Positions 8,176-15,851 of a stretch of DNA of 33,030 nt are shown here, piece after piece. Under the pieces are notes generated by a model. The model was not told the DNA's origin. It worked only from the letters and a program-made list of their open reading frames with translations, and did no database searches. Location of the stretch: positions 1 through 33,030 of the forward strand of contig JALTZZ010000149.1 of NCBI GenBank assembly GCA_027051165.1. Direction: 5' to 3'. The first letter of the stretch is position 1. Each line of letters starts with the position of its first letter. Source of the DNA: an archaeon (GTDB lineage Archaea; Hydrothermarchaeota; Hydrothermarchaeia; JALTZZ01). Made by a program: the position numbers and the translations under genes.

Positions 8176-9087
8176 ATGCTTGTTGAGCTAATAGTTTTCT
8201 TCATTGGGCTATTTATACTTATGAAGGGTGCAGATACACTTATAGAAAGCTCTGCAAAGCTTGCAAAAGTTCTTGGCATAAGTTCATCAATAGTAGGCTT
8301 GACGATAGTTGCATACGGAACCTCTTTGCCAGAGTTTGCGGTTTCTGTAGTGGCTACGATAGAGGAGAGCAGAGGTATTGTTCTTGGAAACGTGGTTGGC
8401 TCTAACATCGTTAACATAGGTCTTATAATAGGTGCAAGTGCCTTTGTTAGATCGCTAAGCGTTGAGTGGAAAATTTTTAAAAACAGCACAATTTTTATGA
8501 TTTTGTTCTCATTTTTAACGCTTATAGTTGCAAAAAACAATATATCAAGGGCTGAAGGCTTCATTATGCTTCTAATTTTTTTCTTATTCCTTTATTATTA
8601 CTATAAAACGGCTTTCATTGAATCATATAACAGTAAAAAAGGTGAAGAAAAGAAGTCAAAGCTTGTTTTGGGCATTATTCTTGGAATAATCGGTGTTGGC
8701 TTGGGGAGCAAGCTTCTTGTTGATTCAGCAGTAAAGATAGCTTTAAATTTGGGAATAAGCGAGGAAGTTATTGGTGCGAGCTTGGTAGCCTTTGGAACTT
8801 CATTGCCAGAAATCGTTACAAGCGTTGTGGCTGCATATAAGGGATTTTCCGGAATATCTCTTGGCAACATCGTTGGATCGAATATATTCAACATAGGATT
8901 GGTTCTCGGTAGCTGTGCCTTTATCAAGCCTCTCGTAGTTAGGGAAGAATTTATCTTTGACATATATTATATGATAGGAGTAACCCTTGTTCTCGTATTT
9001 TTTATGCTAAGCGGAAATATTGGAAGAATTAAAGGTTTTTCCCTCCTTTTGCTATACTTTGGATACATATATTATCTTTTTTCATGA
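8176..9087 (+). CDS. Sodium/calcium (cation/Ca2+) antiporter, CaCA family
   Basis: 303 residues with about ten hydrophobic segments in two inverted halves. Alpha-repeat 1 is GLTIVAYGTSLPEFAVSVVA (41-60) followed by GNVVGSN (71-77); alpha-repeat 2 is ASLVAFGTSLPEIVTSVVAA (201-220) followed by GNIVGSN (230-236). The paired GTSLPE and GN-VGSN motifs hold the ion-binding carboxylates and polar residues of this family, whose structural model is the Methanocaldococcus NCX. A hydrophilic loop (about 148-162) separates the halves. The start is the ATG at 8176, 5 nt after the perfect AGGAGGT at 8164-8170, rather than an upstream ATG at 8146. Physiological ions cannot be assigned from sequence. Confidence 0.9.
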   Translation: MLVELIVFFIGLFILMKGADTLIESSAKLAKVLGISSSIVGLTIVAYGTSLPEFAVSVVATIEESRGIVLGNVVGSNIVNIGLIIGASAFVRSLSVEWKIFKNSTIFMILFSFLTLIVAKNNISRAEGFIMLLIFFLFLYYYYKTAFIESYNSKKGEEKKSKLVLGIILGIIGVGLGSKLLVDSAVKIALNLGISEEVIGASLVAFGTSLPEIVTSVVAAYKGFSGISLGNIVGSNIFNIGLVLGSCAFIKPLVVREEFIFDIYYMIGVTLVLVFFMLSGNIGRIKGFSLLLLYFGYIYYLFS

Positions 9088-9157
9088 AAAATGGAGAGGA
9101 AGTTGGTAAACTCTTATATGCGAAACATTTTTAATCCATCCTTACAAATATCTCTTT

Positions 9158-9508
9158 ATGTTCTTGCACAATGAAAAAGATGTTGAATGGATCGATAGAG
9201 GGGTTTACAAAAAAAAGGTTATTGTAAAGCCCGATGACGTGGATGCAGATATAATGGTTCAGGTAGTTTCAATTAAACCTAAGAGTGAGGTAAAAGGTCA
9301 CTACCACAAGAGACACACAGAAATCTTCTATATATTAAATGGAAAGGGCAAAATAATAATTAATGATGAAGAAAAGCTCTGCGAGCGGGGAGATGTGTTT
9401 ATATGCAAACCAAACGACATTCACAGTGCTGTAAATGAAAGTGAGGAGGAATTTAAAATCCTCGTAATAAAGATAAATTATGTGGAGGATGATATATTCT
9501 GGCTGTGA
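9158..9508 (+). CDS. Small cupin-domain protein
   Basis: 116 residues, one cupin barrel. Motif 1 is GHYHKRHTEIFYILNGKG with metal-ligand candidates H48, H50 and E55; motif 2 is GDVFICKPNDIHSAVN with H89. All four typical metal ligands are present, so a metal-binding cupin is expected. The substrate is unknown; relatives include sugar isomerases, oxygenases and ligand-binding domains. The ATG at 9158 has no Shine-Dalgarno sequence. It lies 70 nt after the antiporter gene and may have its own promoter (TTATATG at 9114-9120). Confidence 0.8.
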   Translation: MFLHNEKDVEWIDRGVYKKKVIVKPDDVDADIMVQVVSIKPKSEVKGHYHKRHTEIFYILNGKGKIIINDEEKLCERGDVFICKPNDIHSAVNESEEEFKILVIKINYVEDDIFWL

Positions 9509-9621
9509 ACCGCCTTGCTTTAAAATTTTAAGCTTGAATTTTTCTTTTTAACTTTTTAACATTAAAAATTTATTTAATAAAAACTGAATTAAGATAATAG
9601 AGTTGCAAACAGATAAAGATA
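9509..9621. other. AT-rich spacer before the mobile-element region
   Basis: Homopolymer-rich sequence with T-runs able to end the cupin transcript. It contains AGTTGCAAA at 9601-9609, similar to the core of the IS5-like relic's terminal repeat, but too short to call an end. Confidence 0.4.
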
Positions 9622-9661
9622 TTAACTCCCTTGCTGAGTCATGACTCAGCAAGGGGTTATA
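9622..9661. repeat. Perfect loopless palindrome P1
   Basis: CCCTTGCTGAGTCA (9628-9641) is followed directly by its reverse complement (9642-9655), giving 28 bp of perfect symmetry without a loop. Outside it come partial matches, TTAACT against GTTATAA. Two related but degenerate palindromes occur at 10702-10737 and 11820-11856. Such sites could be element ends, recombination sites or a terminator for the integrase remnant, whose 3' end lies 13 bp away. Confidence 0.7.
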
Positions 9662-9673
9662 AGTTTTATAAGT

Positions 9674-10048
9674 CTAGTAGTGAGACCTTGGTGTGTGCTG
9701 TTTATAATTTATAAGTTGTGCTTCCACTAAACAGAATCTATTAAAGTACAGGTAATCTTTATATGCAGCATAATACTTCTCCGAGATTTCTTCTATATGT
9801 TTGATGTAATGTTCTATGAGGATCGCCCTCAATCTTCCTTGCAACATGTCAATTTCATGTCCCTGTAAAGTTCTGCTGCAAATTGCGGCATGAACTTTTC
9901 TGAATACCGCTAATTTTATCTTTACTCGCTTTCTTATCTGATCTCTTATAGATTTTCCATACTCATAGTCATTTTGCTCAATTTTCTTTACAAGTGCTAT
10001 TGATAAAATTGTAACATAGGCGCGTTTTGATTTTTTATTCGCTTTAGC
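9674..10048 (-). pseudogene. C-terminal fragment of an archaeal tyrosine recombinase (integrase)
   Basis: An open frame of 124 codons with no usable start, closed upstream by TGA at 10049-10051 and followed on that side by the relic IS at 10077. The sequence VFRKVHAAICSRTLQGHEIDMLQGR then LIEHYIKHIEE aligns by eye with the end of archaeal (SSV/pNOB8-type) integrases: an RK pair at the H-x-x-R position, 'xxLQGRxxxxxxxHY', and the catalytic Tyr in EHYI. The N-terminal half and the first catalytic Arg are missing, so it cannot act alone. It indicates that a plasmid or virus once integrated here and was broken by transposon insertion. No tRNA gene, the usual attachment site, was seen nearby. Confidence 0.6.
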
Positions 10049-10127
10049 TCAACAATCACACAGTTTTTATGATATATTTTTGCTCTGTTGCAAGTTTTAT
10101 ATATGCACTAATTAGCGAAAGAATAAC

Positions 10128-10590
10128 ATGAAGACGAAGAGGTCTTAAAATTATAAGATATTCGTAAAAGTGTTGCCTGAGCATAAGAACAGGAGGTTCT
10201 ATGAAGAGCTTTTTAAAGAGGAAAGCAACGTTTTAGCATACGATTCTACCGGAATTAGGGGATTATAACAGGAGTTCCTACTACGAAGCGGGATTGGAAA
10301 AAAGAAAAACTTTGGCATGTTCATATCATGATACAAGCAACATTTTAGTGATCTCTCAGAGAATCAGTATAAGCACAAGCTCAGATTTATTAGCTGATAT
10401 GAAAAACGAAAAAACGCACAGTCGCAGATTCCTGCTTCGATTGCTTGGCAACTGGAGCTTCGCAGTTTTAAAACCCAAAAAACGCCAGCTGCTCTATCTT
10501 AAACCCCTCCTCGCCAATGTGAAAAAAGATGGCTCTGCAAAACTTATAGGCGATAGAGTTAAATCCCGCTTACGTAAGTTTTGCTAATCA
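10128..10590 (+). pseudogene. Decayed IS5-type DDE transposase
   Basis: Starting at the ATG at 10128 the frame breaks at once, but pieces in different frames are recognisable: KIFVKVLPEHKNRRFYEEL then VLAYDSTGIRG, where 'DSTG' is the first catalytic Asp of IS5-like transposases; KLWHVHI, the usual 'W-x-HI' before strand two; and ADSCFDWLA, the second-Asp region. Each lies in a different frame or is followed by a stop, so there are several frameshifts and nonsense codons. A 97-codon open frame here (10294-10587) is an accident of the decay, not a gene. No function remains. Confidence 0.55.
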
Positions 10591-10658
10591 CCGCTTGCTG
10601 CAACGTCTATCCTGTTACTTTTTTATCCTTGTTATCTAAACTTGCAATTGAGCAAAAA
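10546..10658 (+). repeat. Direct repeat copy 1 (3' end of the IS5-like relic)
   Basis: Begins ATAGGCGATAGAGTTAAATCC and ends at the terminal repeat. The same order of blocks (GTTAAATCC, GTAAGTT, GCTAATC, CGCTTGCT, TGTTACTTTTTTA, TCCTTGTTATCTAAA, GAGCAAAAA) recurs at 11858-12005 with small insertions, so two copies of the same element end flank the second transposon. Confidence 0.6.
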
Positions 10659-10701
10659 CAAAATATACTTCCCTTGGAAGGTGTCATTTATTTCAATGAT
10701 A

Positions 10702-10737
10702 TAACCCCCTTGCGGGATGAGTGATGCAAGGAGGTTA
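10702..10737. repeat. Palindrome P2
   Basis: TAACCCCCTTGC (10702-10713) pairs with GCAAGGAGGTTA (10726-10737), one mismatch in 12, with a 12-nt loop. Related to P1 and P3. Confidence 0.55.
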
Positions 10738-10840
10738 GTTTTTCTATAAAAACAAATTTTCCAAGAGAAAACAAGTTTTCTTATAAAAGGACATTTGCAT
10801 TAGAAACAAGGCAAAATTTTCCAGACGAAACGCAGAAAGA

Positions 10841-10848
10841 TTTATATA
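10841..10848 (+). promoter_or_regulatory. TATA box of the relic transposase
   Basis: TTTATATA, about 40 nt before the ATG at 10885, followed by the inverted repeat GGGGT-ATT-AACCCC at 10856-10868 near the expected transcription start. GGTGAT at 10875 could serve as ribosome binding site. Confidence 0.45.
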
Positions 10849-10884
10849 GAAGAAGGGGTATTAACCCCTTCCCCGGTGATAGGC

Positions 10885-11783
10885 ATGAAACAGCCATTAA
10901 TTCCATATTTAGGACATTCAACATGGAGGAATTTCAAACAAATCTTTTTGACAGCAGGACTGTTAAGAAAGAGCTGGCTAAAGCTTGGATAAAACCTGTT
11001 AAGAGAGCGGCATTGATGCTTAGAATAACGATAACAGCCATATTTTTCGAAAAAGATATAACGAAATAGAGGAGCTTAAAAGGAATGAAGAGCTTAGAGG
11101 AGTCGTTAGAGCTGCAGAGATTCCATCTGCAGACGAAATATACAGCTTCCTCAGCAGATTCAGCGAGGATCAGTTCATAAAGCTTTTATCAGTTATAAAC
11201 AGGTTTATTAAGAGGAGCTCGGTAAAGCTCCTCGATACTACCGATTTAAATCTGTTCAGAGAGCAAAAAATATAAATGGGGCTACGCTTTAGGCAAGGGG
11301 TTCTATAAGGACTATAAATTAGCTTTAGTCGTGGAATATTCTCCTTTAAAGCCCATAGGGATTTATCTATACGAAGGCTCACTGAACGACTCAAAGCTCT
11401 TCCTTAAAATCACTGAAAACCTTAAGAGAAGGAGAATTCTGAGAAAAGGTGGTAAAATAGATATAGATTTCTGTGCTCAGAAGAACTACTGGAAAAGCAT
11501 TATGCATCATAACGTCTTGCCTTTCCTAAGAGAAATCTTAACGTTAAAAGGATTAAGGTGTGATTTACTTACCCCTTTAAAGCCCTTAAGGATAAAGAGA
11601 CTTTATGATAGACTCTTTACCTCTTTCAAGAGCTTCTTGAGCTCTTGGAAGGAATTTAAGGCTGTCAGAAGCGTTGTCGAAGATTTATTCAAGGTTCTCA
11701 AAAATTCTCTCTCCTTAAAAAATCTGCACAGATATTCTAATCGCTCTGTTGCAAAGTTCATAGCTATGCTAAGCTTTTATTAG
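10885..11783 (+). pseudogene. Frameshifted DDE transposase (IS4/IS5 superfamily-like)
   Basis: Pieces in successive frames form one protein: FNMEEFQTNLFDSRTVKKEL (from about 10917), NEIEELKRNEELRGVVRAAE, then VKLLDTTDLNLF with the likely first Asp, a frameshift in the A-run near 11265, KYKWGYALGKGFYKDYKLAL, and a long final frame from 11331 to the stop at 11783 with FKAVRSVVEDLFKVLKNS, the R..VE..F..LK motif that supplies the catalytic Glu. At least three frameshifts break it. The decay and the divergence of both palindromic ends suggest an old insertion. Exact IS family not recognised. Confidence 0.6.
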
Positions 11784-11819
11784 GCATATCTATGGGATTT
11801 AATAAAAAGGAAAAGCTCC

Positions 11820-11856
11820 AAGCCCTTGCTGTGTCTTGACTCTGCAAGAGGGTTAT
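11820..11856. repeat. Imperfect palindrome P3
   Basis: GCCCTTGCTGTGTC (11822-11835) against GACTCTGCAAGAGGG (11838-11852) with bulges. It follows the transposase frame by about 40 nt and resembles P1 and P2. Confidence 0.5.
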
Positions 11857-11857
11857 T

Positions 11858-12005
11858 ATAGGTAATAAGGTTAAATCCTACTCATGTAAGTTCTGCTAAT
11901 CGCCGCTTGCTAATTGCTGCTTTGTAACATCTATTGTTCCTTTTTTATACACCGTTTCTGTTACTTTTTTAATCCTTGTTATCTAAATTTGCAACTGAGC
12001 AAAAA
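11858..12005 (+). repeat. Direct repeat copy 2 (second IS5-like 3' end)
   Basis: A diverged copy of 10546-10658 with about 35 nt of extra sequence, ending in the same terminal repeat (TAAATTTGCAACTGAGCAAAAA, 11984-12005). Its 5' part is missing, so this is the stump of a second copy of the element. Confidence 0.6.
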
Positions 12006-12070
12006 ATTTCTATGAATGCTTATGAAGTCTGTTACTATTTCGAAAGGCTCCGTGCTCACAATCATCTTTA

Positions 12071-13069
12071 TCATTGGAGAACCTCCCTAATGGCGAGCAG
12101 ATCGAGTCTTGACTGCGGCTTTAAAATTCTCTCTATAGGATCCGCAAAAAGCATGTTTTCTTTTATGCAGAAAAGCATGCTTTCTTCAAGCTTTTTATAT
12201 TCAATAATCTCTTTCTCGGCGATTTCTTTTAAAACATCAACGACACCTTTATCTTCTGCCCTGTATATTGCATCCATAATTTGAGATACACGCATCTTCT
12301 TCATTCTCTCACAAAACTCCTCAAGTCTGTGCCTGTTCTTAATCGCTTCAACAAGATAAACCGGCTTTCCTCCAAAGTATTCAAGCGTTAGCCTAATTTC
12401 CTTATCACTGAAGCCGCTTTCCCTTAAAAACTCTTCAGCAGTCTCCAAGCTAAAATCATCAACAAGCAAATGTCTTGCCCTTCCGTGAAGCATAGCTGAG
12501 CTGTAAATTTTCTATGAACAAGGAATCGCTTGTAACTGCAAATACATGAGCTAAGTGTAGCTCCTTTGTTAAGTGAACGAAGAAGTTGAAGAGCTTGTAT
12601 ATTAAAAAGTCGTCTATCTTAACGTCTTTTATAACCTGAAGCTCATCGAAAATAATAACTGGTGTTCTTCCCCTTCTTCTAACCTCTTTTAAGAAGTTCT
12701 CAACGTATTTAAAGGCATCAGCTGTTTCGTGCTTCTCGAAGAATGAGAGGAAAACAGCCTTAGCAACTGGAATTGCTGAGTGAACACCTTCTAAGCTCTC
12801 CAAAATTTCTCTTACTCTCCTCTTAAGCTCTCTCTCGCTTTTATAGGTTTCAAAGAATATCCTTAAGAACTCGTCGTATTTTGCTACGGTATATCCCCTT
12901 AGGTTTATGTAAAAAGGGATGAATCCTTCCTTAGAGATATCCTCAGCTATTTTTTGCATTAGCTCCGTTTTTCCAGAATTTATGGGTCCGTAAACGAAAG
13001 TAATAAGATTTGGCTCAGTGCTGACGATCCTCTTTATTTCCTCTATTTTTTTTCTCTGTTGAAGAACAT
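12071..13069 (-). pseudogene. Archaeal P-loop ATPase (ATPase_2/MJ-type), two frameshifts
   Basis: Start is the ATG at 13069 (or 13072) behind GAGGTG. FFNREK is followed by a run of eight A's (13046-13053) where the frame is lost; one extra A would restore IEEIKRIVS, TFVYGPINSGKTELM (Walker A) and the long segment to TPVIIFDELQVI (Walker B) and AVTSDSLFIE. A second one-base slip near 12505-12512 then leads to MLHGRARHLLVDDF and the end KPQSRLDLLAIREVLQ, the usual C-terminus of this archaeal family. The whole protein would be about 333 residues, the normal size. These ATPases have a STAND-like AAA core and unclear roles. Both lesions are at A-rich spots, so sequencing error is possible. Its 3' end abuts the IS stump. 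Confidence 0.7.
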
Positions 13070-13166
13070 CATAACACCTCTTTAAGCTTTTTTGAGGAAA
13101 TTAGTTCTATTATTTTTTGTTATTTCCCTAACCTCTTAAATTTTTATTCAAGCTTTTTTGCTTTTT

Positions 13167-15833
13167 TCAGTTATCCCAGAATTTTCTCGTTCTTATATAA
13201 TCTCTTTCAGCCTTTAATATGTTTTTATATAGATCCTCATTGTTGAGGGAGTTCATTAAAACCCTTTTTGCAGTCTTAGCACCAATTCCATGTGCAGCCA
13301 TTACCAAGGCAGCTTTTCTTCCATAGGACATGAATAGATTTGCAGTAATCATAAGCTCATCTAAAATTTTTTTCTCATCTTTATTAAGCCTCTTACCCCT
13401 TCTATACTTCTTTAAAATTTCAAGAGCTTCTCTTCCATTTTTTAATATTGCAAGCATTCTTGAGCCGCATTTTTCACATTTAAGATTTTCGTCAACGTTT
13501 TTTACTTTAAGGCTTATCTTCCAGTCGGCACAGTATGTGCATGCAAAGCTTAACCTTCTTCTGTTTAATCTGTTTTTAAGAGCCTCCAAAACGGCATCCT
13601 CTACATCGTAGGCTATTTCGTATGCATCACTCAAACTAAGCTCAGCAAGTTTGCTCAGCCTATTTACTCTTACAAATCTTACTTTTATCTCTCCATTCTT
13701 TATTTTTTCAAGGATTTTTTTTGTTCTTTCTACATCCAAGTTATCTATAAAAATTTCTCTTAAAGTTTCCTCAAATAAAACTGTATCTTCATAGAAGCTT
13801 ATAAGCTTTTTTACATTGATGCTCTCGTAGTCCTTACTTACAACCCCAAACCTTTTTGCAACATGTAGAAACTTCCATTTAAAAAGCGAAGATTTTACAA
13901 GATTCCTTTTAAGAACACTTTCAAGGATATCTGGTTCAAAAACAATATCTTTTAATGCACGGTTGAGCTTAAAGATGATTCTATATGGTGTAGATAAGAA
14001 GATGTTTGATCCTAAGATTTCAGCTAAATATCTTGCCAGAGTCTCGTTCACCTTTGTTCCGAAGAACGTGTGGAAAACTGCAATATCCCTATATATTTCA
14101 ACAACTATCTCATCGTCTTTTGGTATAATATCCCTATTAATTTTTATTTTTAGAATATTCTCTATCTTTTTGAGATATTTTTTGTTGTTTATCTTTTTTA
14201 GAACGTCTCTTGCAACCTCATAAGTAACGGGAATCTCTTCTCCAACCCAAGACGGAACAGCTCCAACTATTTCGTTACTTGGCTCTACAACGACTTCTCT
14301 TGCATTAACGCTTACAATTTTCCATATGTTTCCCTTAAATATTATTAGCCTTCCTTCCTCAGCGAACCTTGCCACAAAGCTTTCGTCGAGCATTCCTATA
14401 TTTTCGTTGCTTGCAATGTTTCTGACAAAAAACTTCTTTTCATCTGGTATTGTTGATATGTTTTCAAAATAGTATTTATGAGATTTCCACACCTTTATGT
14501 TTATACCGTCATAGTAAATGAATCTCAGTCTGTTTAAAAACTCCAAAACTTCCTCAAATTTTTCCATGCTCAGATTTCTGTATGAATATGCACGTGTTAC
14601 TATATTGTAGGCTCTTTCCTTTGATATAACCCTGTTTTCTATCGCTAAGCCTACCACCGCATGGGCTAAAACATCGAGTGCATTTTCGTGAAACGCTATA
14701 TCCTCGATTTTCTCCTTATATGCCCTCTTAACTATGACCTCGCTTTCAACAACATCGTCAAATTCGCTTGCAACAATAACACCTTTTGCCTTCTTCCAAG
14801 CTCTGTGCCCGCTTCTCCCAATTCTTTGTATAAGCCTCGTAACCTGTCTTGGGGAGTTATATTGAACAACGAGATCTACGCTACCTATATCTATTCCAAG
14901 CTCTAAGCTTGATGTGCATACGAGAGCTCTTATCTTTCCTTTTTTAAAGTTCTTCTCGGCATTTATTCTTGCCTCCTGCGATAAAGAGCTGTGATGAACT
15001 TCAACATCGTCTCTTATAATTTTCAGCCTTGAAGAGAGAACTTCAGCAATTTCTCTTGTATTGACAAAAATTAAGCAAGAATCACTTTTATCAATAAGAT
15101 CAGATATAATTTTTACCTTAGCTGCAACATCATTTCCGGTTCCCAAGATTTCTGCGAGCTCCGATATTTTTTCATTTTTTTCGTTTTTTGGAACAATAAC
15201 TTTAACATCTATTTCCTTTTTTACTGGTATTTTAACAGCTTTTTTTAGTTTAAGAAATTTAACAAGCTTTTTATTGGCTGTTGCACTTATTCCAATTCTC
15301 CTAAATTCAGCAATTTCAGCAAGCCTTTCTAAGGCTAATGCAAGCTGTGTTCCTCTTTTGCTGTCAGCAATCTCGTGAATTTCATCAACGACAACAAATT
15401 TTACATTTTTTAAGTGTTCTCTCAATCTTTTGCCAACAAGAATTGCCTGCATTGTTTCCGGAGTAGTTATTAAAATTTGGGGAGGATTTTTTGTTTGTTT
15501 TCTTCTTAAACTCTTTGATGTGTCTCCGTGTCTAATCTGTATATCTATATCAAGCTCCTTACTCCAAAAAATAAGTCTGTCAAGAAGATCCCTATTTAAG
15601 GCTCTAAGCGGTGTTATGTATAAAACCGATATCGGTTTAGGGTTATTTTTAATTATAAAATCAAATATTGGCAATAAAGCGGCTTCTGTCTTTCCATATC
15701 CAGTAGGAGCTATTATTAATATTTCGTTCCCCTTAATTATCTCTGGTATTGCAATTTCTTGGATTTTTGTTGGCTTTTCAAATTTAAGCTTCTTTAATCC
15801 TTTTTGAATTTTTTCATGAAGAAGGTTGAACAT
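13167..15833 (-). CDS. lhr: Lhr-type DEAD/DEAH-box superfamily 2 helicase
   Basis: 888 residues. Motif I APTGYGKTE at 42-50, motif Ia TPLRALNRD near 74, DEIH box 150-153, motif III SAT at 183-185, motif V-like CTSSLELGIDIG near 306, motif VI QRIGRSGHR at 336-344. A winged-helix and Lhr-specific region follow, and near 770-796 a CxxC...CxxC pair (CTYC, CEKC) could bind zinc. Lhr enzymes are 3'-5' DNA/RNA helicases and annealases linked to replication-coupled repair in archaea. It starts 18 nt after the stop of the RND gene, on the same strand, so it probably belongs to the end of that operon, though a private promoter is not excluded. Length is normal for archaeal Lhr. Confidence 0.88.
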   Translation of the reverse strand: MFNLLHEKIQKGLKKLKFEKPTKIQEIAIPEIIKGNEILIIAPTGYGKTEAALLPIFDFIIKNNPKPISVLYITPLRALNRDLLDRLIFWSKELDIDIQIRHGDTSKSLRRKQTKNPPQILITTPETMQAILVGKRLREHLKNVKFVVVDEIHEIADSKRGTQLALALERLAEIAEFRRIGISATANKKLVKFLKLKKAVKIPVKKEIDVKVIVPKNEKNEKISELAEILGTGNDVAAKVKIISDLIDKSDSCLIFVNTREIAEVLSSRLKIIRDDVEVHHSSLSQEARINAEKNFKKGKIRALVCTSSLELGIDIGSVDLVVQYNSPRQVTRLIQRIGRSGHRAWKKAKGVIVASEFDDVVESEVIVKRAYKEKIEDIAFHENALDVLAHAVVGLAIENRVISKERAYNIVTRAYSYRNLSMEKFEEVLEFLNRLRFIYYDGINIKVWKSHKYYFENISTIPDEKKFFVRNIASNENIGMLDESFVARFAEEGRLIIFKGNIWKIVSVNAREVVVEPSNEIVGAVPSWVGEEIPVTYEVARDVLKKINNKKYLKKIENILKIKINRDIIPKDDEIVVEIYRDIAVFHTFFGTKVNETLARYLAEILGSNIFLSTPYRIIFKLNRALKDIVFEPDILESVLKRNLVKSSLFKWKFLHVAKRFGVVSKDYESINVKKLISFYEDTVLFEETLREIFIDNLDVERTKKILEKIKNGEIKVRFVRVNRLSKLAELSLSDAYEIAYDVEDAVLEALKNRLNRRRLSFACTYCADWKISLKVKNVDENLKCEKCGSRMLAILKNGREALEILKKYRRGKRLNKDEKKILDELMITANLFMSYGRKAALVMAAHGIGAKTAKRVLMNSLNNEDLYKNILKAERDYIRTRKFWDN

Positions 15834-15851
15834 TAAGAAAAGGTTATAATT

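Larger units (their letters stand above)
10077..10658 (+). mobile_element. Relic IS5-like insertion element with terminal inverted repeats
   Basis: The left end TGCTCTGTTGCAAGTTT (10081-10097) and the right end, which reads TGCTCAATTGCAAGTTT in reverse complement (right terminus 10637-10658), match at 15 of 17 positions, extended by T-runs outside. The 582-bp interval holds remains of one DDE transposase. No clear target duplication is visible. It interrupts the integrase fragment's gene on the left. Confidence 0.55.
10702..11858 (+). mobile_element. Degenerate DDE insertion sequence bounded by palindromes
   Basis: The interval from palindrome P2 to palindrome P3, about 1.16 kb, contains one decayed transposase with its own TATA box. 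Both ends share the outward-reading pattern TAACCC-C/T-CTTGC, so they may be terminal repeats. The family is uncertain (IS4/IS5-superfamily-like). It lies between the two copies of the IS5-like 3' end. Confidence 0.45.

Noticed and set aside
10294-10587. 97-codon open frame in the IS5-like relic
   Set aside because: Transposase motifs are spread over three frames; this frame has none throughout and no ribosome binding site.
11976-12284. Plus-strand open frame over the ATPase 3' end
   Set aside because: Antisense to the conserved C-terminus of the ATPase and starting within the IS stump.
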